From: Bradyrhizobium symbiodeficiens
GTDB taxonomy: Bacteria > Pseudomonadota > Alphaproteobacteria > Rhizobiales > Xanthobacteraceae
DNA length: 64,000 bases
Assembly (NCBI RefSeq): GCF_002266465.3
Contig: NZ_CP029427.2
Span: forward strand, 248,001 to 312,000
Reading direction: 5' to 3'
The notes under the pieces were generated by a model. It ran no database searches and had not been told where the DNA came from. It saw only the letters and a program-made list of their open reading frames with translations. This document shows, one piece after another, positions 19,648 through 28,717 of the stretch. Each line of letters begins with the position of its first letter. Position 1 is the stretch's first letter. Position numbers and translations under genes: made by a program.

Positions 19648-20061
19648 CTAAACCCCGCCCATCTTGCAGACGAGCTTCCATTCCTCGGCCGTCACCGGCT
19701 GCACCGACAGGCGCGAATATTTCACCAGTGCCATCTCGGCGAGTTTCTTCTCGGCCTTGATCGCGGCCATCGTCACCGGTGTCTTCAACGGCTTGTCGGC
19801 CTTGATGTCGACGCAGACGAATTTTTCGGTCTTGTCGGTCGGGTCGGGATAGGCCTCCTTGATGATCTCGGCGATGCCGACGATCTCCTTGCCTTCGTTG
19901 GAATGATAGAAGAACGCCTTGTCGCCCTTCTTCATGTTCACGAGATTGATGCGTGCGGTGTAGTTGCGCACGCCGGTCCAGGCTTCGCCCTTGGCGCCCT
20001 TTGCGACCTGCTGGTCCCAGGACCACACCGATGGTTCGGATTTCACCAGCCAGTAGTTCAT
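19648..20061 (-). CDS. EVE domain-containing protein
   Basis: This 137-residue protein is a single EVE domain (PUA-like fold). It opens 'MNYWLVKSEPSVWSWDQ' and contains 'WTGVRNYTARINLVNMKKGD' and 'AFFYHSNEGKEIVGIAEI', the aromatic-cage strands typical of thymocyte nuclear protein 1/EVE proteins. The fold reads modified bases in nucleic acids, and the bacterial housekeeping copies near tsaD are suspected to bind modified RNA. It follows tsaD and gpsA on the same strand, with a palindromic repeat in the 153-base gap. Confidence 0.92.
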   Translation of the reverse strand: MNYWLVKSEPSVWSWDQQVAKGAKGEAWTGVRNYTARINLVNMKKGDKAFFYHSNEGKEIVGIAEIIKEAYPDPTDKTEKFVCVDIKADKPLKTPVTMAAIKAEKKLAEMALVKYSRLSVQPVTAEEWKLVCKMGGV

Positions 20062-20084
20062 AGCGCGCGCCCTATCCGTTCGTC

Positions 20085-20144
20085 ATGGCCGGGCATAGCC
20101 GTCCGAAGGACGGCGTCGCTTCCGCTCGCCTATGTCCCGGCCAT
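20085..20144. repeat. palindromic repeat with nested hairpin
   Basis: Outer arms ATGGCCGGGCATAG (20085-20098) and CTATGTCCCGGCCAT (20130-20144) enclose a GCCGTCC-GAA-GGACGGC hairpin. The element lies between gpsA and the EVE gene, both on the minus strand. A further short GATGCCCGCG/GGGCATGAC repeat half lies at about 20179-20208. Confidence 0.7.
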
Positions 20145-20214
20145 CCAAACCTCTACCATCAATTCATATCAAGACGTGGATGCCCGCGACAAGCTTGGGC
20201 ATGACGAGAAGATG

Positions 20215-21195
20215 TCATTCCTCTGCCTTGAAGGGGCGCGTCATCAGTGCGGAGATCGCGGCGTCGATCGTGCTCCGGCCGCTCAGGATCGAAGCCACAG
20301 CTTCTGACACCGGCATCTCGACGTTGTGCGAAGCCGCGAGTTCGATCAGCACCGGCGCGGTGAACTCGCCCTCGGCAAGCTTGCCCGCGGGTGGTTGCTC
20401 GCCGCGGCCGAGTGCGAGGCCAAGGGCGAAATTGCGCGACTGCGGGCTCGAGCAGGTCAGGATCAAATCGCCGAGGCCGGACAGGCCGGTGATCGTCTCG
20501 CTGCGTGCGCCGAGGGCGCGGCCGAGGCGCGTCAGCTCGGCAAAGCCGCGGGTCGTCAGCGCAGCCTGGGCGGAGGCGCCGAGCTTGCGTCCGACCGCGA
20601 TGCCGACCGCGATCGCCAGCACGTTCTTGGCCGCGCCGCCGATCTCGACGCCGCGAATGTCGGTGGAGTGATAGGGACGGAACGTCGGTGAGCCCAGCGC
20701 CTGCACCAGGTTGCTCGCCAGTGCCTCGTCCTTTGCCGCCAGCGTCACTGCCGTCGGCAAGCCGCGCGCGACATCGTCGGCAAAGCTCGGGCCCGACAGG
20801 ATCGCAGGCTGCGCGTGCGGCGCGGCCTCCGCGATCACATCGGTCATGAATTTATGGGTGCCGTGCTCGATGCCCTTGGCGCAAGCAACAATCGGCACCG
20901 GCCTTGTCAGATGCGAGGCCAGCATGTTGACCGCGCCACGCAAATGCTGCGCCGGTGTTGCGATCAGCAATATGTCGGCGCGCGACGACTTGGCGAGATC
21001 GCTGGTGACGACGATTTCTGGAGCGGTCCGCACGCCGGGCAGCCGCGGATTGTCGCGCGTCGATGCGATCCGCGCGGCGTGCTCGGCATTGCGCGCCCAG
21101 AGCGTGACGGTCCGTCCCGCCCGCGCCGCCACGGTTGCGAGCGCGGTGCCCCAGGCCCCCGCTCCGATCACCGCGACGGAATCGAACGCCGGCAT
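20215..21195 (-). CDS. gpsA: glycerol-3-phosphate dehydrogenase [NAD(P)+]
   Basis: The 326-residue cytosolic enzyme reduces DHAP to sn-glycerol-3-phosphate for phospholipid synthesis. The Rossmann motif '[19 protein letters not shown]' is at residues 7-25. The catalytic Lys region is 'VACAKGIE', and '[21 protein letters not shown]' and '[13 protein letters not shown]' are family signatures. Its start is three bases after the tsaD stop, so the two are translated as one operon. Confidence 0.96.
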   Translation of the reverse strand: MPAFDSVAVIGAGAWGTALATVAARAGRTVTLWARNAEHAARIASTRDNPRLPGVRTAPEIVVTSDLAKSSRADILLIATPAQHLRGAVNMLASHLTRPVPIVACAKGIEHGTHKFMTDVIAEAAPHAQPAILSGPSFADDVARGLPTAVTLAAKDEALASNLVQALGSPTFRPYHSTDIRGVEIGGAAKNVLAIAVGIAVGRKLGASAQAALTTRGFAELTRLGRALGARSETITGLSGLGDLILTCSSPQSRNFALGLALGRGEQPPAGKLAEGEFTAPVLIELAASHNVEMPVSEAVASILSGRSTIDAAISALMTRPFKAEE

Positions 21196-21197
21196 TG

Positions 21198-22289
21198 CTA
21201 ATATCCAGCCCGGGTCTTGCCGTAGCCCGCCGGCGCCGTTGCGTTGGCGTCGAGCAGCCAGCGCGCGCGGGGCTGCGCTTCCATCGTATCGGTCAGGCCG
21301 AGCGCGAGGCGTTCGGCGCCGGCCCAGGCGATCATTGCGCCGTTGTCGGTGCAGAGCGCAGGCGGCGGCATGATCAATTGCGTCCCGGCTTGCCGTGCGA
21401 CCTCATCGAGGGCGCTGCGGATTGCCTGATTGGCGGCGACGCCGCCGGCCGCGACCAACGCGCGCGGCGCGCCGAATTTTTCGCGGAACAGCCTGAGGCC
21501 GACGCTCAACCGGTCGGCGGTCGAATCCAGCACGGCGGCCTGGAAGCTCGCGCAGAGATCGCTGATGTCCTGCGGCGTGATCTCGCCTAGCCGGCTCGCT
21601 TCGGTGCGGACCGCTGTCTTCAATCCCGACAGCGAGAAATTGGCATCGGGTCGTCCCTGCATCGGCCGCGGAAGCGCAAAGCGCGTGGCGTCGCCGCTTG
21701 CGGCCGCGCGTTCCACCTGCGGACCGCCTGGATAAGGCAGGCCCAGCATCTTCGCGACCTTGTCGAAGGCCTCGCCGATCGCATCGTCGACGGTGGTGCC
21801 GAGCCGCACATATTGGCCGACGCCGGTGACCGCGACGATCTGGGTATGGCCGCCCGAGGCGAGGAACAAGCAATAGGGAAATTCGATTCCGTCCGTGAGG
21901 CGCGGCGTCAGCGCATGCGCCTCCAGATGGTTGACCGCGACCAGCGGCGTGTCGTGCACCATCGCGATCGCCTTTGCGGTGGTGAGTCCGACGATGACGC
22001 CGCCGATCAGGCCCGGCCCGGCCGCGGCCGCGACGCCGCCCAGCTGTGCGAAGCCGACGCCGGCCTCCTGCATCGCGCGCTCGATGATGCCGTCGAGCAG
22101 GTCGACATGAGCGCGGGCGGCGATCTCCGGCACCACGCCGCCGAAGCGGGCGTGTTCCTCGATCTGCGAACGCACGATGTTGGACAGGATCCTGCCGCTG
22201 CCGTCAGGCGTGCGTTCGACCACCGCCGCGGCGGTCTCGTCGCAGGTTGTTTCGATGCCCAGTACCAGCATTGGCGAATTGTTATCCAA
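21198..22289 (-). CDS. tsaD: tRNA N6-adenosine threonylcarbamoyltransferase
   Basis: TsaD transfers the threonylcarbamoyl group to A37 of ANN-decoding tRNAs, working with TsaB, TsaC and TsaE, which are not in this window. The ASKHA fold opens '[17 protein letters not shown]'. The metal-binding 'NHLEAHAL' holds the paired His, and '[14 protein letters not shown]' is near the C terminus. The chosen start is TTG 22287-22289 with AAGGG seven bases upstream; ATG 22271 is an alternative that lacks a comparable Shine-Dalgarno. The length (363) is slightly above the usual 340-355. It is divergent from hemD and leads gpsA. Confidence 0.96.
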   Translation of the reverse strand: MDNNSPMLVLGIETTCDETAAAVVERTPDGSGRILSNIVRSQIEEHARFGGVVPEIAARAHVDLLDGIIERAMQEAGVGFAQLGGVAAAAGPGLIGGVIVGLTTAKAIAMVHDTPLVAVNHLEAHALTPRLTDGIEFPYCLFLASGGHTQIVAVTGVGQYVRLGTTVDDAIGEAFDKVAKMLGLPYPGGPQVERAAASGDATRFALPRPMQGRPDANFSLSGLKTAVRTEASRLGEITPQDISDLCASFQAAVLDSTADRLSVGLRLFREKFGAPRALVAAGGVAANQAIRSALDEVARQAGTQLIMPPPALCTDNGAMIAWAGAERLALGLTDTMEAQPRARWLLDANATAPAGYGKTRAGY

Positions 22290-22433
22290 TTTGCGCCCTT
22301 CTCATCCCCCTTGCGCTCATCCGCAAAGCAGAGTTCTGGTACGTCCGGTAGCATTCCTGGGCCAGATTGCGCAATCGCCGCGCGCGGCTTCCTCACGAAT
22401 GCGTCGCCGCCAATTGGTTCGGGAACACCAGCG

Positions 22434-23180
22434 ATGTCCATTCTCGTTACTCGGCCGCATCCCGACAATGAGGCGACGGCGGAAGGTCTGCGCGCGCGGG
22501 GGCTTGCGGTGTTGCTTGCGCCGGTGCTCAAGTTCGAGCCGGTCGCCTTCCATAACGAGAGTGAAGCTCGCTACGGCGCCGTCCTCGTCACATCCGCCAA
22601 CGCGATCCGTGCCGTCGCGCCACAATTGCGGGATCTTGGTCTGTTGGAGCTGCCGTTGTTTGCGGTCGGCGAGCATACGGCTGCTGCGGCGCGCGGCGCC
22701 GGCTTTGCCGAGGTGCTCGTCGCCGGCGGCGATGTCGCGTCCTTGCGCGACAAGGTGATGCAGAGCGCCCGCGACAAGGTGCTGAAGAAGAAGAGCACGT
22801 TGCTGTATCTCGCAGGCGCGGATCTGTCGCGCGATCTCGGCGGCGAGCTTGGTGCGGAGGGGTTCAGCGTGGTCACGCAGACGACCTATCGCATGGCGCC
22901 GGTCAAGCATCTGCCGCGCGAGGTCTGCGAGGGCTTCGCGGCCCACGGCGTCGAGGCGGTGCTGCACTACTCCCGGCGCAGCGCCCGGGCATTCCTGGAT
23001 GCCGCCAGGGACGAAGGCGTCGAGATCTCGGCGCTGGCGATCCCGCAATGCTGCCTGTCCGAGACGGTCGCCAGCGTGCTGCGCGATGCCGGCGCGTCGC
23101 AGGTCCTGGTGGCTGCAACGCCGGACGAAAATGCCCTATTTGACACCTTGGAGCGTGCTTTGCGCACCCGTTTGGCGTAA
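22434..23180 (+). CDS. hemD: uroporphyrinogen-III synthase
   Basis: A 248-residue two-lobed protein starting 'MSILVTRPHPDNEATAEGLRARG' at ATG 22434. 'VLVTSANAIRAVAPQL' and 'VEAVLHYSRRSARAFL' are the paired conserved segments lining the cleft, and 'LVAATPDENALFDTLERAL' closes the C terminus, as in alphaproteobacterial HemD. The enzyme cyclises hydroxymethylbilane with inversion of ring D, the branch point to heme and cobalamin. The next genes are mitofilin-like and hemY, a common heme-operon order. hemC is absent from the neighbourhood. Confidence 0.92.
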   Translation: MSILVTRPHPDNEATAEGLRARGLAVLLAPVLKFEPVAFHNESEARYGAVLVTSANAIRAVAPQLRDLGLLELPLFAVGEHTAAAARGAGFAEVLVAGGDVASLRDKVMQSARDKVLKKKSTLLYLAGADLSRDLGGELGAEGFSVVTQTTYRMAPVKHLPREVCEGFAAHGVEAVLHYSRRSARAFLDAARDEGVEISALAIPQCCLSETVASVLRDAGASQVLVAATPDENALFDTLERALRTRLA

Positions 23181-23245
23181 GAGGTCGGGCCGAATCCGAC
23201 GTAATCGGGTCCGTCCCGAGTATGGAAGTGTGAGGAACCGTCACG

Positions 23246-24496
23246 ATGGCCGACGACAAGCCCGAAGACGCAGGATTGGCTCCTGAGTCCGGCCGTGCCA
23301 AGCGCACTCCGCCCACCATCGACCTCGAAGCCACCGAAGTCTCGACCCAGCCGCAGGAAATGGCCGTCGAGCCGGAGGCGCAGCCAGAGCCCGAGCCGGC
23401 CGCGCACGAGCAGGCCAGGGTCGAGGGAGCCGAGTTCGGAGAGATCAAGTCCGAAGCGTTCAAGTCTGAAGAGATCGAGTCCGAACCGCAGCCTGAACGC
23501 GCCGAGGAACAGCCTGCCGTCGTGTCCGCGCCGATTTCGCCCTGGATCATCGCGCCGTTCTCCGGCGCTGCCGCAGCCGCGGTCGTGATCGGGGTCGGCT
23601 GGATCCTGGGCTGGCCCGCCGTGCAGGCGCCGCCGGCCACCCCGCAAGTCACGAGCACGACGGTCGATGCGCTGAGCGGCCGCGTTGCGGCAGTCGAAGC
23701 CAGGGCCAGCAAGCCCGCCGTCGATCCGGCGATGGCGGCGCGGATCGACGCGCTGGAGAAGTCCGCAAGCAGCTTGCGCAGCGACGTCGCCAATCTGCGG
23801 ACGCAACTCGACAAGACCGCGAGCACATTGAACGATGCCCAATCGGCGCCGCGCGCTGCCGCGCCCGACCTCGCCACTCTGAGCGACCGCATCGCCCAGC
23901 TCGAGCGCGCCGCCAAGACCGAACGCGCCGAGCTCGCGCAGCAGGGCGAGAAGATCGCCGATGCGAAGACGATGGATGACAAGCCGCTGCGCCACGTGGT
24001 GGCGGCGGCCCTGCTCGATGTCGCCGTTCGTCACGGCGATGCGTACCAATCGCAATTGGCCGCAGCGCGGTCGATGGCGGCAAAGCCCGATATGCTGAAG
24101 CCGCTCGACACCTTTGCCGCGTCAGGCATCCCGACGCCGGTGGCGCTGAGCCGCGAGCTGCTCAACATCGTGCCGAAGCTGTCGCCGCCGGTGGAAGCCC
24201 AGACCAGCGGCACGGGCATCGTCGAGCGCCTCCAGGCAGGAGCGTCGAAGCTCGTCCGCATCGAGCGCACCGACGGGGTCGGCAATGACCGCGGCGCCAT
24301 CGTCGCGCGGGTGACGGCGGCTGCGTTGCGCAATGATTTCGTGGAAGCGCGACGCGAACTCAAGATGCTGCCCGAGGCCGACCGTGCACCGGCACAGGCC
24401 TGGCTCGACAAGGCCGATGCCCGCGACGCTGCGCTCGCCGCCTCCCGCAAATTCGCCGACGATGCGATGGCGGATCTCGTCAAGCCTGCTCAATAA
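23246..24496 (+). CDS. mitofilin-like inner membrane protein (COG4223-type)
   Basis: The product has 416 residues. An acidic, Glu/Pro-rich cytosolic region (about 1-90) precedes one membrane helix ('WIIAPFSGAAAAAVVIGVGW', about 98-117). A coiled coil of about 100 residues follows in the periplasm ('DALEKSASSLRSDVANLRTQ', 'LSDRIAQLERAAKTERAEL'), and then a helical C-terminal domain with the mitofilin-like signature. Such proteins sit between hemD and hemY in alphaproteobacteria and are relatives of mitochondrial Mic60, which shapes cristae. Direct evidence here is only topology and position. Confidence 0.88.
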   Translation: MADDKPEDAGLAPESGRAKRTPPTIDLEATEVSTQPQEMAVEPEAQPEPEPAAHEQARVEGAEFGEIKSEAFKSEEIESEPQPERAEEQPAVVSAPISPWIIAPFSGAAAAAVVIGVGWILGWPAVQAPPATPQVTSTTVDALSGRVAAVEARASKPAVDPAMAARIDALEKSASSLRSDVANLRTQLDKTASTLNDAQSAPRAAAPDLATLSDRIAQLERAAKTERAELAQQGEKIADAKTMDDKPLRHVVAAALLDVAVRHGDAYQSQLAAARSMAAKPDMLKPLDTFAASGIPTPVALSRELLNIVPKLSPPVEAQTSGTGIVERLQAGASKLVRIERTDGVGNDRGAIVARVTAAALRNDFVEARRELKMLPEADRAPAQAWLDKADARDAALAASRKFADDAMADLVKPAQ

Positions 24497-24532
24497 AGGT
24501 TCGCGCAACAATCAGCGCGTATAGGGATCGTC

Positions 24533-26269
24533 ATGCTTCGCATCGTCCTCTTCCTCGTCCTGATTGCGCTGGCGGCGGCCGGCGCCGCCTGGGTTGCCGA
24601 CCAGCCCGGCGATCTCGTCCTGACCGCGGGCGGTTTCCGCCTCTCGACGACGCTTCCCAGATTCGTGTTCCTGCTTGGCCTGTTTGCCGCCGCCGTCGTG
24701 CTGGTCTGGAGCATCCTGACGACGATCTGGCGCACGCCGGGCCGTCTGCGCCGCCGTCGCCACGAGAAGCGCCACGCGCGGGGCCGCCACGCTATCACCC
24801 ACGGCCTGCTCGCGATCGGTCATGGTGACACCGCGCTCGCCCGCCGTCACGCCGAGGCGGCGCGGCGGCATGCGCCGAACGATCCGCTCGCGCTGCTCCT
24901 GCATGCGCAGTCGGCGCAGCTCGAAGGCAATCGCGACGAGGCGCAGCGCGTCTTCCGCGTCATGGCCGAGCGCGAGGACACCCGCCTGCTCGGCCTGCGC
25001 GGGCTGTTCATCGAGGCGCAGCGCGCCGACGATGCGGTCGGCGCCGTGATGATCGCGGAGGAAGCGATCAAGCTGTCGCCATCCTCGACCTGGGCCTCGC
25101 ATGCGGTGCTCGGCTTCCGCTGCGCGCGTGGCGACTGGAGCGGCGCGCTCGCGATCCTCGATTCGAATTTGTCCGCAGGACTGATCGACAAGCCGGCCTA
25201 TCGCCGCCAGCGCGGCGTGCTGCTCACCGCACGCGCGCTGGAATTGGAAACCATGGACCGCGACGTCGCGCGCGAGAGCGTGATGGAGGCGATCAAGCTG
25301 GCGCCGACGCTGGTGCCCGCCGCCGTGCTCGCGGCTAAATTCGAGAGCGAGGCGCATCAAGTGCGCCGTGCGATGAAGCTGGTGGAAGCCGCCTGGCTCG
25401 CCAATCCGCATCCCGATCTTGCGGACGCCTATGCGCATGTGAAGCTCGGCGATTCTGCGCGTCAACGCCTGCAGCGGGTCGAGACGCTCGCGGCCAAGAC
25501 CCCAGCCGACAAGCCTGGCCATGTCGAAGGTCAGATCGCGATCGCGCGCGTCGCGATCGACGCTTCCGAATTCGCGCGTGCGCGCGAAGTGCTCGCGCCT
25601 TACGTCAACGATCCGACCCAGCGCGTCGCGCTGCTGATGGCCGAGATCGAGCGTGCCGAGCATGGCGATAGCGGCCGTGCCCGCGCCTGGACCTTGCGCG
25701 CGGTGCGCGGCCGGCACGATCCGGCCTGGACTGCCGACGGCTATGTCAGCGACCGCTGGCGCCCGGTCTCCCCGGTCACCGGCCGGCTCGATGCGTTCCA
25801 GTGGCAGACGCCGGTCGCGAGCCTGCCTTCGGACAAGGGGACCACGATCGAATCCTCGGCCTTCGAGGAGGCCATGCTGGCGGCTCCGCCGCCGAAGCGG
25901 GTGACGGCGGCTCCGAGCGAAGGCCCGGCGGAACTGCCCGCGGCAGCACCGGCACCCCTGCCGGCGGCACAGGACAATTCGCCCCCGATGACCACGGAAG
26001 AGCCGGCCGTTGCGACCGCCGAACCGGTCCAGCCGGCCTCTGAGGCCGCCGAATCATCGCCGCCGGCGGCGACACCGGTGTTCCGGAGCCGCGCCGACCT
26101 CGGCAAACCCGCGGCCGCGCCGATTCCCGCGGTCATCCCGATCGTCCGGGCCCCCGACGATCCCGGGATCGACGACGAGGGTCCGAGCGATGAATTTACG
26201 GAACAAATCGGCACACCCAAGGCCCAGGCCGGGGGCTGGCGCGGATTCTGGTCCCGCTGGGGCGCGTGA
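24533..26269 (+). CDS. hemY: heme biosynthesis HemY-domain TPR protein
   Basis: This 578-residue membrane protein has two N-terminal helices ('IVLFLVLIALAAAGAAWV' and 'FVFLLGLFAAAVVLVWSIL'). A cytosolic or periplasmic TPR array spans about residues 85-430 ('LARRHAEAARRHAPNDPLAL', 'AMKLVEAAWLANPHPDLADA'), and a long Pro/Ala-rich disordered tail follows. This layout defines the HemY_N family linked to late heme synthesis and membrane organisation. It is not the protoporphyrinogen oxidase also called HemY. It is the last gene of the hemD operon and is followed at 100 bases by tRNA-Thr. Confidence 0.9.
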   Translation: MLRIVLFLVLIALAAAGAAWVADQPGDLVLTAGGFRLSTTLPRFVFLLGLFAAAVVLVWSILTTIWRTPGRLRRRRHEKRHARGRHAITHGLLAIGHGDTALARRHAEAARRHAPNDPLALLLHAQSAQLEGNRDEAQRVFRVMAEREDTRLLGLRGLFIEAQRADDAVGAVMIAEEAIKLSPSSTWASHAVLGFRCARGDWSGALAILDSNLSAGLIDKPAYRRQRGVLLTARALELETMDRDVARESVMEAIKLAPTLVPAAVLAAKFESEAHQVRRAMKLVEAAWLANPHPDLADAYAHVKLGDSARQRLQRVETLAAKTPADKPGHVEGQIAIARVAIDASEFARAREVLAPYVNDPTQRVALLMAEIERAEHGDSGRARAWTLRAVRGRHDPAWTADGYVSDRWRPVSPVTGRLDAFQWQTPVASLPSDKGTTIESSAFEEAMLAAPPPKRVTAAPSEGPAELPAAAPAPLPAAQDNSPPMTTEEPAVATAEPVQPASEAAESSPPAATPVFRSRADLGKPAAAPIPAVIPIVRAPDDPGIDDEGPSDEFTEQIGTPKAQAGGWRGFWSRWGA

Positions 26270-26369
26270 GCCGCATTTCGAACCCGGCATGTCCTTGCCA
26301 ATTCGGGCCATGCCCGATATCAGGAGCGCGCGTATCGGGCCCGGCATCGCCTTGGCCCCGGCAGGGTTC

Positions 26370-26445
26370 GCCGCAATAGCTCAGTTGGTAGAGCACGTCA
26401 TTCGTAATGACGGGGTCGGGGGTTCGAATCCCTCTTGCGGCACCA
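26370..26445 (+). tRNA. tRNA-Thr (anticodon CGT)
   Basis: Acceptor strands GCCGCAA and TTGCGGC pair perfectly, with discriminator A and an encoded CCA at the 3' end. The D-loop has AGCTCAGTTGGTAGAGC, and the T-arm has the GGTTCGAATCC core. The anticodon stem CGTCA/TGACG holds loop TTCGTAA, giving anticodon CGT for ACG codons. No integrase or attachment-site duplication is visible beside it. Confidence 0.97.
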
Positions 26446-26589
26446 GCGTCCCGTTTTCATCCGATCGAAGAAGAGAGCCAAGGTCCCGGACATTGCATCC
26501 GGCGCGTTGCGCGCGATGCTGGTGTCTCTACGATACTCGATGTCGGTTTTTCGAGTCCTACCCGGTCACGCCCGCGACCATTCAATTGT

Positions 26590-26838
26590 ATGTTGGCGCA
26601 GGCGCGGATGAATCTCGTCGTCCGTGGCGAGATGTTGCATCGAACGGCAGCGGCGACCGCAGACGCGCTTCTGCAGACGGACATCCTCGTCGTCTCGAGC
26701 TCGATCCAGCACACGCTGGTCGGACCGCGCGTCGGCGACGAGCTGCTCGCCCGCATGGACGCGGACAAGGGCGTCTGCCTGCTCGACAGCATGAGCTTTC
26801 CGGACGTGACGCTGCGGGTCTATCGGCGCGGGTGTTGA
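26590..26838 (+). CDS. small orphan protein downstream of tRNA-Thr
   Basis: I do not recognise this 82-residue protein. From ATG 26590 the frame shows strongly GC-rich third positions to its TGA, which supports coding. The frame stays open upstream to 26407, but that part (through the tRNA 3' end) lacks the coding pattern. It is soluble, with a hydrophobic strand 'TDILVVSSSIQH' and C-terminal 'DVTLRVYRRGC'. It may be a complete small gene or the 3' remnant of a larger one. No clear Shine-Dalgarno is present. Confidence 0.4.
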   Translation: MLAQARMNLVVRGEMLHRTAAATADALLQTDILVVSSSIQHTLVGPRVGDELLARMDADKGVCLLDSMSFPDVTLRVYRRGC

Positions 26839-26947
26839 TCGCAGCCGGCCGGTTCGAGATTGCGGCCGCGCCAATGTGAGGCCGATCACTTAACCTCGAG
26901 CATCCCGCCCGTAATGTCGCGGTCATGCCAACACGGGGAGATTTCAC

Positions 26948-27340
26948 ATGCGAAAGATCATTCTGGTTGCCGCCATGGTCCTGGCTTCCGCCTCTGCCCA
27001 GGCAGGCGACTCACGCAGCCTGTCGCTGTCCGCGACGGGCGCTCAGGCCCCTGCTCCGCTGACCACGCCGACCGCCGCCACCGCGCAGGTGAGCGAAGTT
27101 GCGCCAGCTGCGGAGGCGCCGAAATATTCCGATCGTCCGCCGGCAGTATCGCTCTCTGCACCGGCCGCTACGGTCACACCGGCGGCTCCGGCGGTGTCCA
27201 CGCCCGCGCCCACCCCGGCGCCGGTCGCGACGACCAAGCCCGCCACCAGGAAAGCGGCAAGTGCGGACAAGCCGAAATCCAAGCGCTGGACCGAGCGCCG
27301 CATCATCAGCGAGCTGCACCGCCACGGCATCTATTGGTAA
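26948..27340 (+). CDS. small secreted Ala/Pro/Thr-rich protein
   Basis: The product has 130 residues, with GGGGAGA just before the ATG and a signal peptide 'MRKIILVAAMVLASASAQA'. The mature protein is low-complexity (Ala, Pro, Thr, Val) for about 85 residues, then ends in the basic, ordered segment 'KRWTERRIISELHRHGIYW'. That C-terminal motif is the only part likely to be conserved; the function is unknown. The low-complexity part could act as a periplasmic spacer. It ends before a GC hairpin at 27361-27380. Confidence 0.75.
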   Translation: MRKIILVAAMVLASASAQAGDSRSLSLSATGAQAPAPLTTPTAATAQVSEVAPAAEAPKYSDRPPAVSLSAPAATVTPAAPAVSTPAPTPAPVATTKPATRKAASADKPKSKRWTERRIISELHRHGIYW

Positions 27341-27360
27341 TCCGCTCGCCCAAAGCAAAT

Positions 27361-27380
27361 GGCCGGGCAAATGCCCGGCC
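27361..27380. terminator. GC hairpin between converging genes
   Basis: GGCCGGGC (27361-27368) and GCCCGGCC (27373-27380) form an 8-pair hairpin with an AAAT loop. It lies between the small secreted protein gene (+) and the deacetylase gene (-). There is no T-run, so any termination may be weak or factor-aided. Confidence 0.65.
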
Positions 27381-27414
27381 AGGTCGCAAGAGTCTTGGAT
27401 TGGATCGATGGCGT

Positions 27415-28464
27415 TTACTGCGACACCGTCTGCACCACGCTTCCGATCGGACGCGTGTTGGTGCTCGCGGTCGGCACCTTCATGTCCTTCATGATCGCTT
27501 CGTCATATTCCGGCAGCGACGCGAGCGTCGTCTTGGCCTTCATCTGCACGACCTTGTAGCCGCCAGCCTTGAGGCGCGCGAGCAGCGTCGGCAGGGCGAT
27601 GCCGGTGTTCTTCTGGAAATCGTGCATCAGGATGATGCCTTTGCCGAGCTTGTCGAGCCGGGTCATCACCGTCTCGACGATCTTCTCCGGCGTCGCGCCC
27701 TTGCGGAAGTCGAAGGAGTCGACGTCGGTCGAGAACATCGCGACGTTGCGGGTGCCGAAATAGCTCACGATCGCCGGATTATGCTGGAGCTGCGGGAAGC
27801 GGAAGAACGGCGCCGGGTTGGCACCGAGCGCGAATTTCACCGCGCTGATGCCCTTTTCGACCTCGTCCTTGGCCATCTGCTCGGTCATCTTCTTGCCGTT
27901 CAGATTGACGTGCGACCAGGTGTGCGTGCCGACCGTATGGCCCTGGGCCAGCACCTGGCGCAGGATTTCCGGATGATAGGTCGCGTGCTTGCCGACCGAG
28001 AAGAACAGGCCCTTGGTGCATTCATCCGCGAGCGCCTTCAGCACATTCGGCGTGTTCACAGGCCAGGGACCGTCGTCGAAGGTCAGCACGACCTCCTTGT
28101 CGGTGAGGAAATCGAATTGCTTGAAATGATCGAAGCCGAAGCCGGGGCCGCCGGTGGTGTCGATCTCGACCACGCGGGAGACGCCCAGCGCGTTCGGATT
28201 GGCGCAGGTCGATTTCTGCTGAACCGGCATGGCCGGCGCGGGGGCCTGAGCTAGGGCCGTCGGCCTGGCCGCGATCGTCGCGGTGGTCTCGACGTCATCC
28301 CTGGCCGCGAGCTTCGCCGGTGCCGGCAATGGATCGGCGGCACGGGCGGCAATTGTCTTGGGAGCGGCCTGGTCGGCGCGCGAGGAATAATAAAACCAAC
28401 CGCCGGCGGCGATCACGACCGCCGCAACTACACTGGCCAGCATCAGGCCCAACGCATTACGCAT
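27415..28464 (-). CDS. polysaccharide deacetylase family protein (NodB domain)
   Basis: The 349-residue protein starts at ATG 28462-28464 after GGAAAGAG. An N-terminal helix ('LMLASVVAAVVIAAGGWFYY') anchors or exports it, and an Ala/Pro linker reaches to about residue 95. The NodB domain has motif 1 'VVLTFDDGPWP' (catalytic Asp and metal Asp), motif 2 'VGTHTWSHVNL' (metal His pair), 'FFRFPQLQHN' (motif 3, with Gln where Arg-x-Pro-Y/W is usual) and 'GIILMHDFQ' (motif 5 His). It probably removes N-acetyl groups from an envelope or exported polysaccharide. The substrate is unknown. Confidence 0.9.
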   Translation of the reverse strand: MRNALGLMLASVVAAVVIAAGGWFYYSSRADQAAPKTIAARAADPLPAPAKLAARDDVETTATIAARPTALAQAPAPAMPVQQKSTCANPNALGVSRVVEIDTTGGPGFGFDHFKQFDFLTDKEVVLTFDDGPWPVNTPNVLKALADECTKGLFFSVGKHATYHPEILRQVLAQGHTVGTHTWSHVNLNGKKMTEQMAKDEVEKGISAVKFALGANPAPFFRFPQLQHNPAIVSYFGTRNVAMFSTDVDSFDFRKGATPEKIVETVMTRLDKLGKGIILMHDFQKNTGIALPTLLARLKAGGYKVVQMKAKTTLASLPEYDEAIMKDMKVPTASTNTRPIGSVVQTVSQ

Positions 28465-28683
28465 CGCTACTCTTTCCAATCACGCAACCAAACCAGCGGA
28501 ATTTCCCGCGCGACGAGCCATTAATGCGAAGGAACAGTTAACGTGACACCAACACGACAACGGTTGCGGAGGAATTTCAGCGAGGTGCGCCAAAGTGACA
28601 GAAGTCACAGAGGGAGGGGCTCGCGTGACCGTCATCACAGTGGAAACTGCTTTGATGGAGCATCGTGGTTCCCATCAACAACG

Positions 28684-28703
28684 GGCGCCGTTGCGACGGC
28701 GCC
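28684..28703 (+). promoter_or_regulatory. 5' leader hairpin before the first cysteine-rich gene
   Basis: GGCGCCGT (28684-28691), loop TGCG and ACGGCGCC (28696-28703) form an 8-pair hairpin that ends a few bases before the GGGAGC Shine-Dalgarno of the gene starting at 28718. It may stabilise the message or limit ribosome access. Confidence 0.45.
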
Positions 28704-28717
28704 AATGGGAGCTTCAA

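Noticed and set aside
24512..25717. 401-codon minus-strand frame opposite hemY
   Set aside because: It mirrors the TPR region of hemY and has no plausible start signal or domain.
24533..26269. Protoporphyrinogen oxidase called HemY
   Set aside because: The protein has two membrane helices and TPR repeats with no FAD-binding motif, so it is the unrelated HemY_N family.
26370..26948. Genomic island inserted at tRNA-Thr
   Set aside because: No integrase, no duplicated tRNA end and no base-composition change are visible downstream; only a small orphan frame remains.
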